Below, one piece after another: positions 1-11,760 of a DNA stretch of 64,000 nucleotides. A program made the translations under genes and the position numbers. Position 1 is the first letter of the stretch. Each line of letters starts with the position of its first letter. The notes under the pieces are model-generated. The model searched no databases. It was not told the DNA's origin and saw only the letters and a program-made list of their open reading frames with translations. This DNA is from Calliphora vicina (taxonomy: Eukaryota; Arthropoda; Insecta; Diptera; Calliphoridae), in the NCBI RefSeq assembly GCF_958450345.1, contig NC_088781.1:69513240-69577239 (forward strand). Direction: 5' to 3'.

Positions 1-406
1 TTCGTACGCTTTTGATGTCCAAAAAATATAGAAAACAAAACATTTCCTAGTATTTTTTTTGGCGATTCGATAGCATTTTTGTAGCTTTATGCAAAAGATG
101 GATGCCATGGACTTTAAGTTTTCATAATGATAGTTATAAACATGTGGTACGCAAAATAGAAGTCAACTTTAGCTGACAGTAGTGAAATATAAAAATCTGC
201 GAAATGGAACGGAATATTTAAAAGCGATTAATTTATTTTAAAAGTGTCTTACTGTAGGTCTCTATTCGGTATTTACACAATAAAATATCTCTATTGGTTT
301 TTGTTTAATTGGCTTAATTAGCTGGTCGCGCACGTACGATTTTTCCATATGTTTTTTATTATTATGCCCATACGTTTTCCCATAAATATCTTCAAATTTC
401 CTTAAC

Positions 407-1340
407 AAACAAGTAAGAAGGTATGGTCGGTCAAGCCCGACCATATAATACTCTACACTAAGTAACATTTTTCTTTTAAAAATTCAATAATTTATATTAG
501 TGGGTGATTTTCGAAGTGGGCCTTATATGGGAGATCGTAGTTTATGTCTATGTATATGAAAGTTATTTATGTTGAATTTTATGTGTATACCAACATTTTT
601 AAGAGATTTATGCACGTTAAAGTAATTTACGGAATCGGGTGTTATATGGGAGCTATGACTAATTATGGGCCGATCATAATAAAATTTTATGACATGAATT
701 CGGTATATATAAAACTTATATGGAGCGAAATTTGTGTAGATACCTATATAAATTAAACATTTATGACCGAAAAGTCCAATTTCGGGAGGACATTTGTATG
801 GGGGCTATGTGAAATAATGGATTGATTTCAGCCAGTTTCAATAAAACACGATGATTATCCACATTTTATTTTTCGATCCTGTTTGACTAATCGTAGGAAA
901 TGCCCTCTTCAAAATACAAATTTTAAATATTTTTAGGTAAACAAAATTGTTATTTTAAATTTTTTTTTTGTTTTTTAAATTTTTTTCTTGGTGGAAAAAA
1001 AAATCGGGTTGAAAAACATTTTTTCCGATTTTGACCCATTGTAGGTCCAACTTACTATGGTCTTATATACGTCGTTGCAAAGATCTTTAAAATATCTATC
1101 ATTAGATATCCATATTATCTATATTAATCACTTAGTAATCCAGATATAGGTCAAAAATAGGTTGTCCTGGTTTTTTCCTCATTTTGCTGATTTTGAATAG
1201 GAAACTTCTCGAAAGCATGTCCGACAGAATTATTTAAGATTTGGATCCCAAAGATATCTGGGACAGACAGACGGACATGGCTTAATCGACTCCGCTATCA
1301 ATAAAGATCCAGAATATATATACTTTATAGGGTTGGAAAA
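407..1340 (+). repeat. Hairpin-ended dispersed repeat, fragment
   Basis: Begins with AACAAGTAAGA followed by a stem-loop at about 423-444 (arms ATGGTCGG/CCGACCAT), then degenerate units of roughly 150 bp that share 'gtgggccttatatgggag' and 'gctatgactaattatgg'. Later sequence (about 1260-1335) holds 'cggacatggcttaatcgact', which recurs near 9500-9530. The same layout occurs at 8507-9655 and 63248-63650, so these are copies of one family. A terminal hairpin a few bases from a conserved end suggests a Helitron/Helentron-type nonautonomous element; that is inference. The frame at 544-756 is chance reading through these units. Confidence 0.55.
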
Positions 1341-1443
1341 TTATTTCAATGAGAGTGTCATCAATGCGAATATTAATGATTTTAGTAGGAGCCACACCAA
1401 AATACATGGTCTTAGTCTTAACAATATTAGTTCAGCTTCCGAT

Positions 1444-2242
1444 TTAGATTGAAAACCGCAGAATCAAAAAAGTCATTATCAAAAAATCGTCCGCATGCTG
1501 AAAAACAAATGTATCCTGATCCTCGATTGAATGAAGAGAAGCAGTATACAAATTAAACAAAATCGGACTAAGGCAACTACCTTGCGGTAAACCATTAAAC
1601 ACTCGGAAAGACTTATCACCAAGACATAGTTCCCTATCAGACAAAAAACAAAGAGTCTAATCAATAATCCCAGCAGGAAAATTAAAATTAATCAAAATAT
1701 CTCTCAAGAGTATAATACATTTACACAATCATAGGCTCTACTTATGTCAACAGTTGCCATAACAACATTGTAGCCCCTCGACTTCAGAGACGATACACGA
1801 GAAATAAATTCATTTAGATAAATGGTAGTAGACATTCATCTTCTATAAGCAAAGCTCCTTCTTGGTAGACATCCAGATTCATTCACAAACGATGTCATTC
1901 TCTCCTTCATCATCAAATTAATAATCTTGACAAAAACAGATGTCAAGGCAATTTGTCTGAAATTACGAAAATCATCCAAATCACCCTTTTCGGAATAGGC
2001 ACAATCTTCACCTTTCGCCATAATGGATGTAAGCAACAGTTAATAAAGTGTTCATTCAGAACCCATAACAGTGAGCGTTTTACCTCATCTGATAAAGTAG
2101 CCACCATATGATATATAACACGATCAACACCACCTGCTGACGGGTTACGTTTAGGCCTGAGTACATTAACGAAATCGCAGACTGAAAACAGTGTAGGAGA
2201 ATCAACAGAAAGACGATTCATATGCATTTGAACATTGCACAT
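1444..2242 (-). pseudogene. Jockey-clade LINE reverse transcriptase fragment
   Basis: Overlapping minus-strand frames give broken reverse transcriptase. The 2242-1943 frame has 'RPKRNPSAGGVDRVIYHMVA' and 'WRKVKIVPIPK'. The 2036-1836 frame has 'FRNFRQIALTSVFVKIINL' (the palm block usually read as yRPIsLlsv.sKi.E). The 1644-1444 frame has 'VFNGLPQGSCLSPILFNLYT' (block with GlPQGs.LSPiLFn.Y) and 'QHADDFLIM', a variant of the catalytic YADD box. Frame changes separate the blocks, so no enzyme can be made. It is in the same orientation as the ORF1 and endonuclease pieces at 4776-5743, and is probably the 3' half of that element, now separated by about 2 kb of other DNA. Confidence 0.8.
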
Positions 2243-2478
2243 AGGGGCAAAGATATATTAAAAGGGGGCGATAAATCAACCACTGGGTTTTGATGTAAGT
2301 TATTAGTATTATTGAAAAGGTAATTTTCTCTAGATTTCAAATATGGAAAAATATTATAACCCACAGAACAAAATAAATTGAAAAATACTGAAATAAAAAA
2401 ATAAAAAAAATTGAATTTTTTTTTAATTGTTCTAATTATTTTATCAGTCATTTAAAATACATTAAATTATATTATATG

Positions 2479-3225
2479 TAGTGTTTATAAGAAACCGACT
2501 TTTTAAAAATCCGGTTTGTCGGTTAACCGAAAATTGTCCTTTTTTAGAAAACCGGGTTTTCGGTTAACCGACTTCGAAAAAACCGGTCTAATAAAGTATA
2601 CACAGCTTTACAATTTTATTTTGTTAATATTATATAACTATAAATATGCAAAAGTGCTAAGTCCATTTTATTTTGTAAAAATTTCAAAATTATTATCTCA
2701 TTCAAATGGAAATGAGTATAAATATGTTACTAAATATATAATACTTGTTTTAATTATTTGTTTCTTCATTAAATTTCAACCAAAATATGTAAATCACATT
2801 TTTTTTTAATTAAATATTTAATAATTTTAAAAATTTATTATCACCTCGACTTTCTGATATGAAAGAGATGCAGACGCACTTCTTCTTAACTGTGATTATT
2901 TGTCATTATAAATCTTACCAAATAAAAAACTCCATTATCAGGTTTCAAAAATATTTCAAATCATAGATTTTAGACTGTTTATTTCTGAAAAGGAACTTTG
3001 TTCACTAAGCTAACGAAGTAATTAATAAAATAAAAATGAATATAAAAAATGCACCAAAACATAAGATTTATTGATTTTAGTCCCAAATTTGAAAAACCGG
3101 TTAACCGAGTGATATAAACCGGTTAACCGAAAATCAACATTTTAAATTAACCGGTTCGCAAAAAACCGAGATTTTGAAGAAAACCCGGTTTTATGGTTAA
3201 CCGGTTATCCGGTTTATAAACACTA
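2479..3225. mobile_element. hAT-like nonautonomous element, TSD ATTATATG
   Basis: Termini TAGTGTTTATAA and TTATAAACACTA are inverted repeats, flanked on both sides by the perfect 8-bp duplication ATTATATG (2471-2478 and 3226-3233). The interior is made of many short 'ggttaaccgg' and 'ccggttt' motifs clustered near both ends, as expected of subterminal transposase-binding sites. No coding capacity is seen; the frame 2516-2809 is low-complexity. The 8-bp duplication with TA(G) termini fits the hAT superfamily. Confidence 0.85.
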
Positions 3226-3288
3226 ATTATATGTGATTTGAAGAATAAAAAGTAATATAAAAAATTAAAAATACATAAAATACTACAA

Positions 3289-3448
3289 TTAATCTAATAT
3301 AAAAGCATAATTTTCATCACTACTATCGTCTATATCGCTTTCATCTGAAATTGATGTATCGCAGGTTGGCACGAAAAATTCCGATGCCTCCTCTGGAAGC
3401 CCGTTTATATTTTTTTTGGACTTTTTCGGAGTCGTGTTATTACAGAAT
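3289..3448 (-). CDS. Lone acidic C-terminal coding exon, unknown
   Basis: On the minus strand a splice-acceptor-like 'ataaattcag' (3449-3458) leads into an open stretch of about 52 codons ending in TAA at 3291-3289. The translation starts with a Lys-rich patch ('TPKKSKKNIN'), then 'GLPEEASEFF', and ends in an Asp/Ser/Glu tail ('DESDIDDSSDENY') before 'AFILD' and the stop. Composition is much less A+T-driven than chance frames nearby. There is no start codon, so it would be the last exon of a gene or transposase whose upstream exons lie at higher coordinates, or a remnant. I do not recognise the family. Confidence 0.35.
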
Positions 3449-3458
3449 CTGAATTTAT

Positions 3459-4390
3459 GAGAAGAAAGTTACGTTTTTCAAATTTTGCCGATATAAAAGT
3501 TGGTAACTGTTTTTAGCGTTAGTTTAAAAGTTAAACTAATGCTAAAAATAGTTTATTTTCAAAATCTTATTTGCTAATAAAATATGTATTGCTATATATT
3601 ATTTACAACCATTTATCAAAGATTTATAAAACAAATTTTCATACAAAATTTCTACTTAAGACTTTTGATAAACGTTTTTGAATAAAGGCCTAGAATTTTA
3701 AAAATTTAATAAAATCGAAAACCGCAAAATTTTAAAATAGAATATAATTCTGTACATTCCCTTCTTTAATCAATATAAAATAGTTATGGGCATTTTTGCG
3801 CATTTATGCTACTTTTTTACTTCCAAAAAACTATTTCATGTAAAAAAAATTATAATAATAGTTTGTTCGGAATTTACCATTCATAATTTCTTTAAAAAAA
3901 GATCACAAATCAGTTCGCAACAACATACATCAATATTATTAATACAAAAAAATTATTTTATTCAATAAAGAATAAGATATTTTAATAATCTAATAATAAA
4001 TATACACCTTAATATTCCATTTTTAATAGATATTAAATGTAGTATTTTTTTTATTACGTTTGGCCTGCTGCTACTCCTAAACCAAAGCTTTGAAAAAAAA
4101 TGTTCTGAACAAACTATATGTAGAAAAGTGTCCTCTTTGCAATGACATATCATTTGTTTTGTAAAACGCATTTTTCATTTATCGCCACAAGTCACCATAT
4201 AGCTGCCCCTATGTGCATTGTTAGGAACCTGGTCCCTCAAATATTCCAAATAAAATTGATTATCATCACTATACCAACACACGCAGACCTCACGTTAGGC
4301 TGTTGATTAAATTCAGATATTCTCTTCTGGTAAAGTTGCTTCATTGCTAATCTGACAGCATTCGTTCATAAGTCATACGCCGAAATAGCA
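3459..4390. other. A+T-rich spacer with possible THAP remnants
   Basis: No clear gene. Two short frames face each other: a plus frame (3786-3968) containing 'VCSEFTIHNFFKKRSQ', and a minus frame (4171-3962) containing 'VCSEHFFSK'. Both resemble the C-terminal CxxH-F part of a THAP zinc finger, but neither has the first cysteine pair in a convincing place. They could be remains of a P-type element. Confidence 0.25.
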
Positions 4391-4399
4391 TCCTCAAGA

Positions 4400-5743
4400 T
4401 CCGAAGGACATGTATACTGGTTCGCTGTTTTGCGAGCCGCAACATTCCTGCGAAACAATGACGCAAGATCATCATGCCCTACCAATTTCCCTGTTAAAAA
4501 CACGAAAAATAAACTCTGGCTCCTGTGGTAGCGAAATAGATGACAGACTAGAGAGTAGCTTATTCATAGCAATGAACAACACCGGTTTAGTAATTGATAC
4601 AACCGTTTCCATAATGATGGGGAAATGGTGTGAACCACCATGAAATGTGAAACTGAGAATTAGTAAAACTTATATCAGGAACAGTTCCATTACCAATATC
4701 AAGTCTCTGAATGAAAGTCGGAGATCCATCATTGAGACAAACAAAGTTAGATAAACTAATATTACTTAAAACAGTTCATCCCTTGGGGTCAATTGTCCTA
4801 TCACCCCAGAGGATATGATGGGTATTAAAGTCCCCCGCAAGAATGACATTCTCCATATTCTCAACAAACGGAATGAGTCTCGAAAGTTCAGCCTGAATAT
4901 CACCAGCAACTAATTGTGGAGGAAAATACACCAAAACAAAGGTAAAATTGGGGCTAAGATTCAAGGTCCTAATAATAAGGACATCCAAGTTAGTACTGTA
5001 AGCAATTCTTTTTGCTCTTATATTTCTCTTCTGGGTGCCCTCTTAACAAAACGTTTGACTGACACAATGGGTATGTCAGAAATAATATTAAGGCGAATAT
5101 AATCATCATAAAGTTCCTTAGGAATATTGCGAATAACTCCATAGGAGTAAACAAACGATTCGGGAATAAATGGACGGATCCCCAAATTGTCCAAATTCAT
5201 ACAAGCAAAATTATTAGCGTTCAACGCCGAATCAAACTTATTTCTTAACAAAGTTCTACCAATCTCCTTAATCAAAATAATGCCCTCAATCTTAAGAGTC
5301 TTAAGATTCTCAATCTTAAGACTCTTAAGATTGAGGGCTGAGTTTCAGGATTAGCCTTGGAGGAATCAACAAGCACAAGAAAATCACCTGAGTGATCCAA
5401 AGGGTAGAGTAAATTGGGACATACCTGGTTTATCCATATTAATCTTATTTACAGAATTATAAATATCAGCCTCATAACTTCCACTAATGGGAGTTTCAAT
5501 CAAACTTCCCGAAATACTTCTTTTACCTAGAGCATGAGCACCAGTAAACTTACCAACACAGAACTGTTCAAAGTCGTCGAAAGAAGCACTAATAGGCATA
5601 GGGGACGGTCTATCGTCCCCCATTATGAAAAATTTTCTGTTCGACACCTCAGTCACCACAGATAAACATGTGAGAAACATGTATGAAGCAACAAAATTAA
5701 AATTGCGAAGAGTGGAAAGAGAAACAAAAAATGTCTTGTACAA
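4400..5743 (-). pseudogene. Jockey-clade LINE ORF1 and endonuclease remnants
   Basis: The minus-strand frame 5743-5384 and the frame 5275-5018 look like ORF1 (nucleic-acid-binding Gag-like protein). The second contains 'YGVIRNIPKELYDDYIRLN' and 'PIVSVKRFVKR', typical of the region before the zinc knuckles in Jockey-type ORF1. The frame 4988-4776 is an AP-type endonuclease piece: 'FVLVYFPPQ', then 'VILAGDFNTHHILWGD', where GDFN-H-WG is the conserved catalytic block. Order and strand (ORF1, EN, then RT at 2242-1444) match a Jockey-clade element running right to left. Frameshifts, a stop before the last zinc-knuckle region and the palindrome at 5284-5335 disrupt it. Confidence 0.75.
5284..5335. 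repeat. Perfect palindrome inside LINE ORF1
   Basis: Arms of about 22 bp built from 'aatcttaagagtcttaaga' and its reverse complement, separated by about 7 bp. It would form a strong hairpin. It lies between two ORF1 pieces and probably arose by inverted duplication. Confidence 0.7.
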
Positions 5744-6059
5744 ATTAGTCCCCTTTTACAATACAGAAATTGAAAGACAGACAGACGAAGTTTGTTGGCG
5801 CGGGGTCGAAGAGGTAGAGTGTGTAGTACACAGGTTTAGGTTAGTTCAAAAGAGAATGAGAGAAATCAAGAATGATAAAAAGGCAGATGCCTTTCAATGT
5901 GCATTTAATAAGGTGTCATCGGGAGCACACCTGATTATAGAAATAGCACGCGATAATGTCATACTACACATTTAAAAAAATATTCGTCGGTACGCATTTA
6001 AGTGAAACTACATATAAAAAATTAGTGAATTCGCCTGTATTTAATTCAATTCGCCACTG

Positions 6060-6240
6060 CTGTCACCTTGTTATCTAGTTGGTTCTATAGTTCAAACAAA
6101 AGGTCGACTTTTCGAATTTTCGACTTTTGATAATTTATGAAAAGTCAACTTTTCGAACTTTCGATTTTTTAGTTAAATCGACTTTTTTCGACTATTTTCT
6201 ATTTTTTCAACTTTTATCTTTTCTTGTAAAAAACATGGTT
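6060..6240. repeat. Short-motif repeat cluster (TCGACTTTT)
   Basis: About nine imperfect copies of 'tcgacttttcga' and 'ttcgaacttt' within 150 bp. It resembles the subterminal repeat clusters of nearby DNA transposons, but I could not find the second end. Confidence 0.35.
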
Positions 6241-6300
6241 TCTACATTTATTGATGCGCCTTTTGTAATGTTTAGCAATATAAATGAACTGTGGAACATA

Positions 6301-6932
6301 TAATACCCCGTTCTCACGACGGCATTATTCGTCATTCACGCTCTCATTCGTCATTCAACCCCCAATTTTAATCGCAATACAAAATTTCAAGTGCGAATTA
6401 CCTAGTTCGTACGTAATTCAGTTTGAATTACCTTAGTCCCCTTTTACAATGCAGAAATTGAAAGGCAGACATTTTTCTCATTCTCTTTTGAACTAACCTA
6501 AACCTGTGTAAAACACACTCTACCTCTTTAACCCCTTGCCCACAAACTTCGTCTGTCTACCTTTCAATTTCTGCATTGTAAAAGGGGACTTACGAATTAT
6601 AAACAAATCAGTCTCATCTCTAATTTTTATCGAGTGTTTTGTCAATGTCAGCTGTCAAAACAAAAGTATCAAAACAAAACGAAGAAAAAAAATAATTTCA
6701 TATAAACATATTTATAGTTTTTCTTACCTTTTTTCTCCATTGCCAAAACACAAATTTAAAATTCGCACCAAAAAATCAGAAAAATCAAAAGAAAACAAGT
6801 TAACAAAAATAAAACAAGAAGAATTAATAAATGTCAAATTGAATTACGAATCTGTCGTGAGAACGGGTTGTTTCGAAATAGTAATTCAGATCGAGAATTA
6901 AGTAATTAAACCGCTCGTCAGAACATGGTATT
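6301..6932. mobile_element. TIR element with nested hairpin
   Basis: Left end 'taataccccgttctcacgac' is matched by the reverse complement of the right end (TAATACCATGTTCTGACGAG), with a second internal copy 'gtcgtgagaacggg' near 6860. Inside, 6437-6592 is a compact foldback whose arms 'gtccccttttacaat.cag' and complement are about 36 bp; one arm plus neighbouring sequence recurs at 5745-5870. No target duplication was found, and no coding region. Confidence 0.5.
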
Positions 6933-6934
6933 AC

Positions 6935-7342
6935 ATTGAATAATATCTTTGAGTTAAGCATTGTTTGTATGCATGGCAACACTAAATGATTAACATCGAA
7001 AACTCTAGAATTCGAATATTCTAGTTTGAAGATTATTGTAGAAATAGAGCATTCTAGATGGTAATGCAGCATATATAAATTGGCCGTGAGAACACCAAAC
7101 TAATGAGTCTAATTTGAAACATCGTTAAGTGAAGACATCAACTGCATTACCTGTGTATACTTGTACATTATAAAGTGTGTGTATTTCTGCGAATTTATAA
7201 ACGTGTATAAAAACACTGAGTGACTATTTAAATTGTTGTTGTATATTTTAAATAAATAAAGAGTTGTTACAATTTTAAACTACTAAACTGCTTTTTATTT
7301 GCAATCAAAATTTCCGGTTTATTTAAAGGAAATAAACGTAAC
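6935..7342 (+). repeat. 5'-truncated LTR of gypsy element
   Basis: Sequence from 'attgaataatatcttt' to 'aaataaacgtaac' is collinear with 12320-12857. It shares the segments 'tttctgcgaatttataaacg', 'aataaataaagagttgttac' and 'gcttttatttgcaatcaaaa'. About 100 bp of the LTR start is missing. The AATAAA signal is kept. It ends only about 12 bp before the gag ATG. Confidence 0.7.
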
Positions 7343-7354
7343 GATTGCAAAAAA

Positions 7355-8440
7355 ATGAGCATGAAGTTTGAAGAACTAAAAGTTGAACAACTCAAGAAAG
7401 ATTTGAGTAAGTTGGAGCTACCAACAGCAGGTAACAAGGCAGAATTGCAGAGAAGGCTCATAGATGATATAGATATCGGATCTTACGAGTTTGAGTATAA
7501 AGAAGAAATGGAATTTTCTACCCGTGCAACAACACGCAGCATGGATTTAAGCATAATGTTCGCGGCTATGATGGAAAAATGGAAACAGCAGATTGGATGG
7601 CATTGAGAAAATGGTGTCCGACTTAGAGAGCTGTCTAGAAAAACAATCTCAAGATGTTGATAATAAATTTCTCGATCTGGAAATGAAAATTAATATTCTT
7701 CAATGCCATGACGGACCGGTGTCTCCTAGTTTTGATCGCAGCACATCATTTAATGTTTTCAAGTTCCAGTTTGATACAGTTGCCAAGACAAATGTATGGA
7801 ATAATGAAGTAAAATCTATAGAATTGATTTTGACCTTGAAAGGAAACGCATCAATAGTTCTTGAAAATGTACTAGTAAGTAACAGAAATAGCTATGATGA
7901 CATAATGGATGCTCTACAACTTAAGTATGGTGGAGAACACATGAAAGAAATATACCGAATGGAATTGCGTGGTAGAGTGCAAAAACCTAATGAGACGCAA
8001 CAAGACTTTGCGGCAGAAATCTAACGTTTGATGCAGCTTACATATCCAGACGAAAACCATCCATTATTGGATCATTTCAAGATTGAGGCATTTGTGAATG
8101 GTTTTCGTGACCATGATGTAAAACATGCAGTTTATGCCTCACGGAAGTCAACATTTGGTTGGCACAGCGAAATTAATGTCTAAGCCACAAATATGCAAGG
8201 TGCGAAATGTCAAGGTTGTTGCTGATAATGAGAGAGGTATATTTAAAAAATGTTTAGGAGACTTTTAGTGAGGAACAAGGTAAAGCCAAAGTTAAATGTT
8301 ATAATTGCGGAAAAACCGGTCATATTCAGCTAAACTGTCGAGCTCCAAGAAAACGAACCCGATCTGCTTCGCATCCAAGAAATAACCAGTCGAATCAACA
8401 ATCATCACAAGAGTCACCTTTCAATTAAAACGAGCTAGAA
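7355..8440 (+). pseudogene. Gypsy-type Gag, broken
   Basis: Starts at ATG 7355 with 'MSMKFEELKVEQLKKDLSKL' and 'ELPTAGNKAELQRRL', a SAP-type helix-turn-helix known from the Gag of several insect gypsy-like elements. A frame change near 7600 leads to 7593-8024, with a coiled-coil start and capsid-like segments ('YDDIMDALQLKYGGEHM', 'RVQKPNETQQDFAAEI'). Further shifted frames lead to one CCHC zinc knuckle at about 8296-8337 ('CYNCGKTGHIQLNC') followed by basic residues. Stops after 'AAEI' and several indels make it non-functional. Its 3' end is cut by the repeat at 8507. Confidence 0.8.
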
Positions 8441-8506
8441 CTACGGGTCAAGAACTAGTTTTCACATATGAGGGCCCCACAATCTCCATATCAGTAATGC
8501 AGCAGA

Positions 8507-9655
8507 AAACAAGTAAGAAAGTATAGTCGGTCATATGATACCCTACACCAATCTAATTATGGAGCAATCGTCATAAAATTAGGTGGCATGACTTCTGTAT
8601 ATCGATGGCTTAATATAGAAAGGTCGTATCTCGTTTTATTTAAAAATCGGACAAAACTCAAATAGACCTCCATTAAAAAATTCAGTTTCCTATGTTGACG
8701 AATAACAGATTTACAGTAATTATAAAAAAGCCCTAAATCATTTAAAAAATCGTTTGAAAGAAAAACCCCTAACTCATTTAAAGTGGAATGCATATTTTTT
8801 GGTTTATATTAATGCAAACTACTTTTCTTAAAATATTTTTTGACATAAAACAAATTTTTAGGTGGTTTTTTTCAATTTCACTTTCTGGTATTATTGAGTT
8901 TCTTCCTACTCCTGTAAAGTAACTTAAAGTTTAGATACGACCTTTCTATATTAAGCCATCGATATGTATATTAAACATGTTTGTATTGAATTTTATTTGA
9001 ATACCAACATTTTCAAGAAATCTATACTCATTAAAATGATTTTCGGAAGTGGGCATTATATGGGAGCTATGACTAATTATGGACCGATCGTTATAAAATT
9101 TGGTGACATGACTTTTGTATATATATAAATTATTTGTACTGAATTTTATTGGAATACCAACATTTTTAAGAGATTAATGCTAGTTTAAATGATTTTCGGA
9201 AGTGGGTCTATATGGCAGCTATGACTAATTGTAGACCGATCATCACAAAATTTGGTCTTTATTCTTTATTCTGAATTTTAAAATTGAAATTTATTCTTGC
9301 TGAATTTGGTTTGGATAAATATATAACTAAGATATTTATGAGAGCTTAACTATTTTCAGATAGGGCAATCGTATGGGCGCTAGGAGAAATAATGGAGCGA
9401 TTCTAACCAAATTCAATAGTCCTTGGGGCAATTGACGTGCTTATACCAAATTTTGTCGAATTATCTTTGAAATTGCGAACTGTAGTTTGATTACAAGGTT
9501 ACATGGACTGACGGACATTGCTTAATCGACTCGGAAAGTGATCCTGAGCAGATTGGTATACTTTAAGGTGGGTGTTGGGGCAATATTCCTGCAAGTTACA
9601 AACATCAGCACTAACCCAATATACCCTCCCCACTATGGTGGTGTAGGGTATAAAT
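8507..9655 (+). mobile_element. Hairpin-ended dispersed repeat inside gypsy pol
   Basis: Begins AAACAAGTAAGAAAGTATAG and ends 'ccactatggtggtgtagggt'. It contains three or four units of 'gtgggcattatatgggagct' with 'gactaattatggaccgatc'. It interrupts the gypsy element between the Gag zinc knuckle and the protease, so it inserted after the gypsy element. It carries no ORF of note. A copy start is seen at 407 and 63248. Confidence 0.65.
8606..8958. mobile_element. 350-bp MITE with 26-bp perfect TIR
   Basis: Left TGGCTTAATATAGAAAGGTC and right GACCTTTCTATATTAAGCCA are exact inverted repeats, extending inward to 26 bp, flanked by TCGA on both sides. A related short copy is at 63383-63527. It sits inside the hairpin-ended repeat, giving three levels of nesting here. 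Confidence 0.75.
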
Positions 9656-11760
9656 AGCAATCCTACGGCTAGTGGATACATTAACGGTCAGAAGCACATT
9701 TTTACTGTAGACACATGAGCGTCTAAGTCTATCATCAGACCCTGCTACTGGAGAGCCTGTCACTGTCTATGGTAAAGTAAATGTGAAATTAACCATTGCC
9801 AATGTTAGAGTAAATCATGTCTTTGTGGTTGGCGATATTGTGAACGAAGTAGTCATTGGTACAGACTTTATGTTTAGCACAGCATTACTTTGGATATGGG
9901 ACAAAAAGTTATGATTTGGCGAAATGTGGAAATACACCTTGTTATGAAAATAGGAAGCATCAGAGACTACCACTACAGTCAGAAACTTTAGTATGAGACC
10001 GTATGGATGGTGATTGTGAGGACAACAGTTTGTGGGTGGTAGAACCAGCAGAAATAAAAAGTGATCTTATAACAGCAACAGCCATCGTGAAACCCTGCAA
10101 CAACAAAGTAGTTCAAGTAAGAGTGCTTAACCTGTCAAGCTATGAAAAATTCGTTAAGCCAAATTCCGAAATAGGCCAATGCGCTTCAGCAGTAATCAAA
10201 TACAAGAATAATCCGGAATCTGCAAATAAGTCTACCAAAGAACACGAGCTACTAGCGGAATATGTGGGGAAATGGGTAGAAGGATTAGCGCTGCCCGATA
10301 TGAAACAGCCAAACAGCTCCTGAAGAAACATACCTCCGTCGTCGCCTTAAAAAGTCAAAACCAAGGTAGAACGGCAATTGTCAAGCATCAAATAAATACT
10401 GGCGAAGCGAGGCCCGTAAATCAGGCGCCCAGAAGTATTCCTCTAGTAAAACGAAGTGAGGTGAAGGAGCTGGTTAACGAAATGGAGCGGAATGGAGTAA
10501 TTGAACCATCTTCAAGTCCTTGTAGCACGCCTGTTGTTTTTGTTAAGAAGAAAGATGGCAGCACTAGATTTTGCGTCGATTATAGAAAGCTGAATGACGT
10601 CTCCAAGAAAGACAACTACCCGCTACCAAGAATTGACGACACCATGGACACATTAGCAGGAATAAAATGGTTCTCCACATTGGACTTGCAAAGTGGTTAT
10701 TTGCAGGTAGAGATTTCAGACAAAGATAAGGAGAAAACTGCCTTTACCGCGATTCTGAAATGCTCCAGCCACATTCGAGCGTTTAATGGGACGTGTGTTG
10801 AAAGGACATCACTGGAAGACATGCTTGGTGTACCACGATGACATAATTGTCATGGCGAAGTCTTTCGATGAACACCTGAAAAACCTTGAAGAATTCCTTA
10901 ATGCAAAGAAATGTGCATTATTCCAGAAAGAAGTTAAGTATTTAGGGCATCGCGTAACAGCAGATGGAATATCAACAGTGATAAAATACGAGCCGTAAAA
11001 GATTGGCCTCGTCCGAAAAATCTATACGAAATCGGTAGTACGTGGTCTAGAAAGGCCATTTGTACCGAATTTTTCCAGTGTTGCCGCAAGCTTACATGAG
11101 CTAACCCAGAGGTCGCGACCGTTCCTGTGGAGTGATTCTCAAGAACAGGCATTCCTGCAGTTAAAGGAATTGTTGCGTACAGCATCAGTTTTAGCATATC
11201 CCATCCCTGGAGCAAAGTTTGTTCTAGATAGTGATGCGAGCGTATATGGTATAGACGGTGTGCTATCACAGGTCATCGATGGGACGGAAAACAACAGAAT
11301 AATTTCGAAGCCCGAAAGAAACGACTGCGTAACGCGACGCGGACTCCTGGCAGTATTAGAGTGTGTGAAGCATTTCCACAAGTATCTGTATGGTCAACAC
11401 TTCCAACTGAGAACCGTTCATTCTGCCATCAGGTGGTTGCTGCAATTTAAACAACCTGAAGGGCAAGTGGCTCGTTGGATTGAACGGCTTCAGAGCTTTC
11501 ACTTTAGCATCGAGCACCGGAAGGGTTTGAAACATGGCAAAGCGGACGCGCTATCAAGACGGCCCTGCAACGTGGAATGTAAGCATTGTACAAAAGCCGA
11601 GGAAAAGGAATGTGTTATTGATGTTCGACTGATGCTTATAGATTCCAGTGAAGATTGGTCTGTAGCGCAAAGAAATGACCCCATACTAGCGAAAATAATA
11701 TCGGCAAAAGAAGAAGGTCCACTGATGAAATCATATTGGGCCCTATGAAATAGTCTACCA
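9656..11760 (+). pseudogene. Gypsy-type Pol: protease, RT, RNase H; no integrase
   Basis: The protease part (about 9730-9900) reads 'ANVRVNHVFVVGDIVNEVV' and 'IGTDFM'; its N-terminal half is cut by the inserted repeat. RT lies in frames 10272-10998 ('FVKKKDGSTRFCVDYRKLN', 'FSTLDLQSGYLQVEI'). A deletion and frame change near 10790-10830 bring this next to the catalytic 'YHDDIIVMA'. RNase H (11170-11748) has 'VLDSDASVYGI' and 'HRKGLKHGKADALSRRP', but the usual T-D-H motif reads 'TVHSA', a loss of the acidic residue. After about 11700 the sequence jumps to a Pol C-terminus-like 'YEIVYQ', with no HHCC or DDE integrase, so integrase is deleted. Confidence 0.85.

Noticed and set aside
5625..5975. 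116-codon plus frame
   Set aside because: Antisense to LINE ORF1 and its 5' region; no independent support.
6536..6901. 121-codon plus frame
   Set aside because: Starts in the hairpin MITE and runs through the TIR end of 6301-6932; Lys-rich low complexity.
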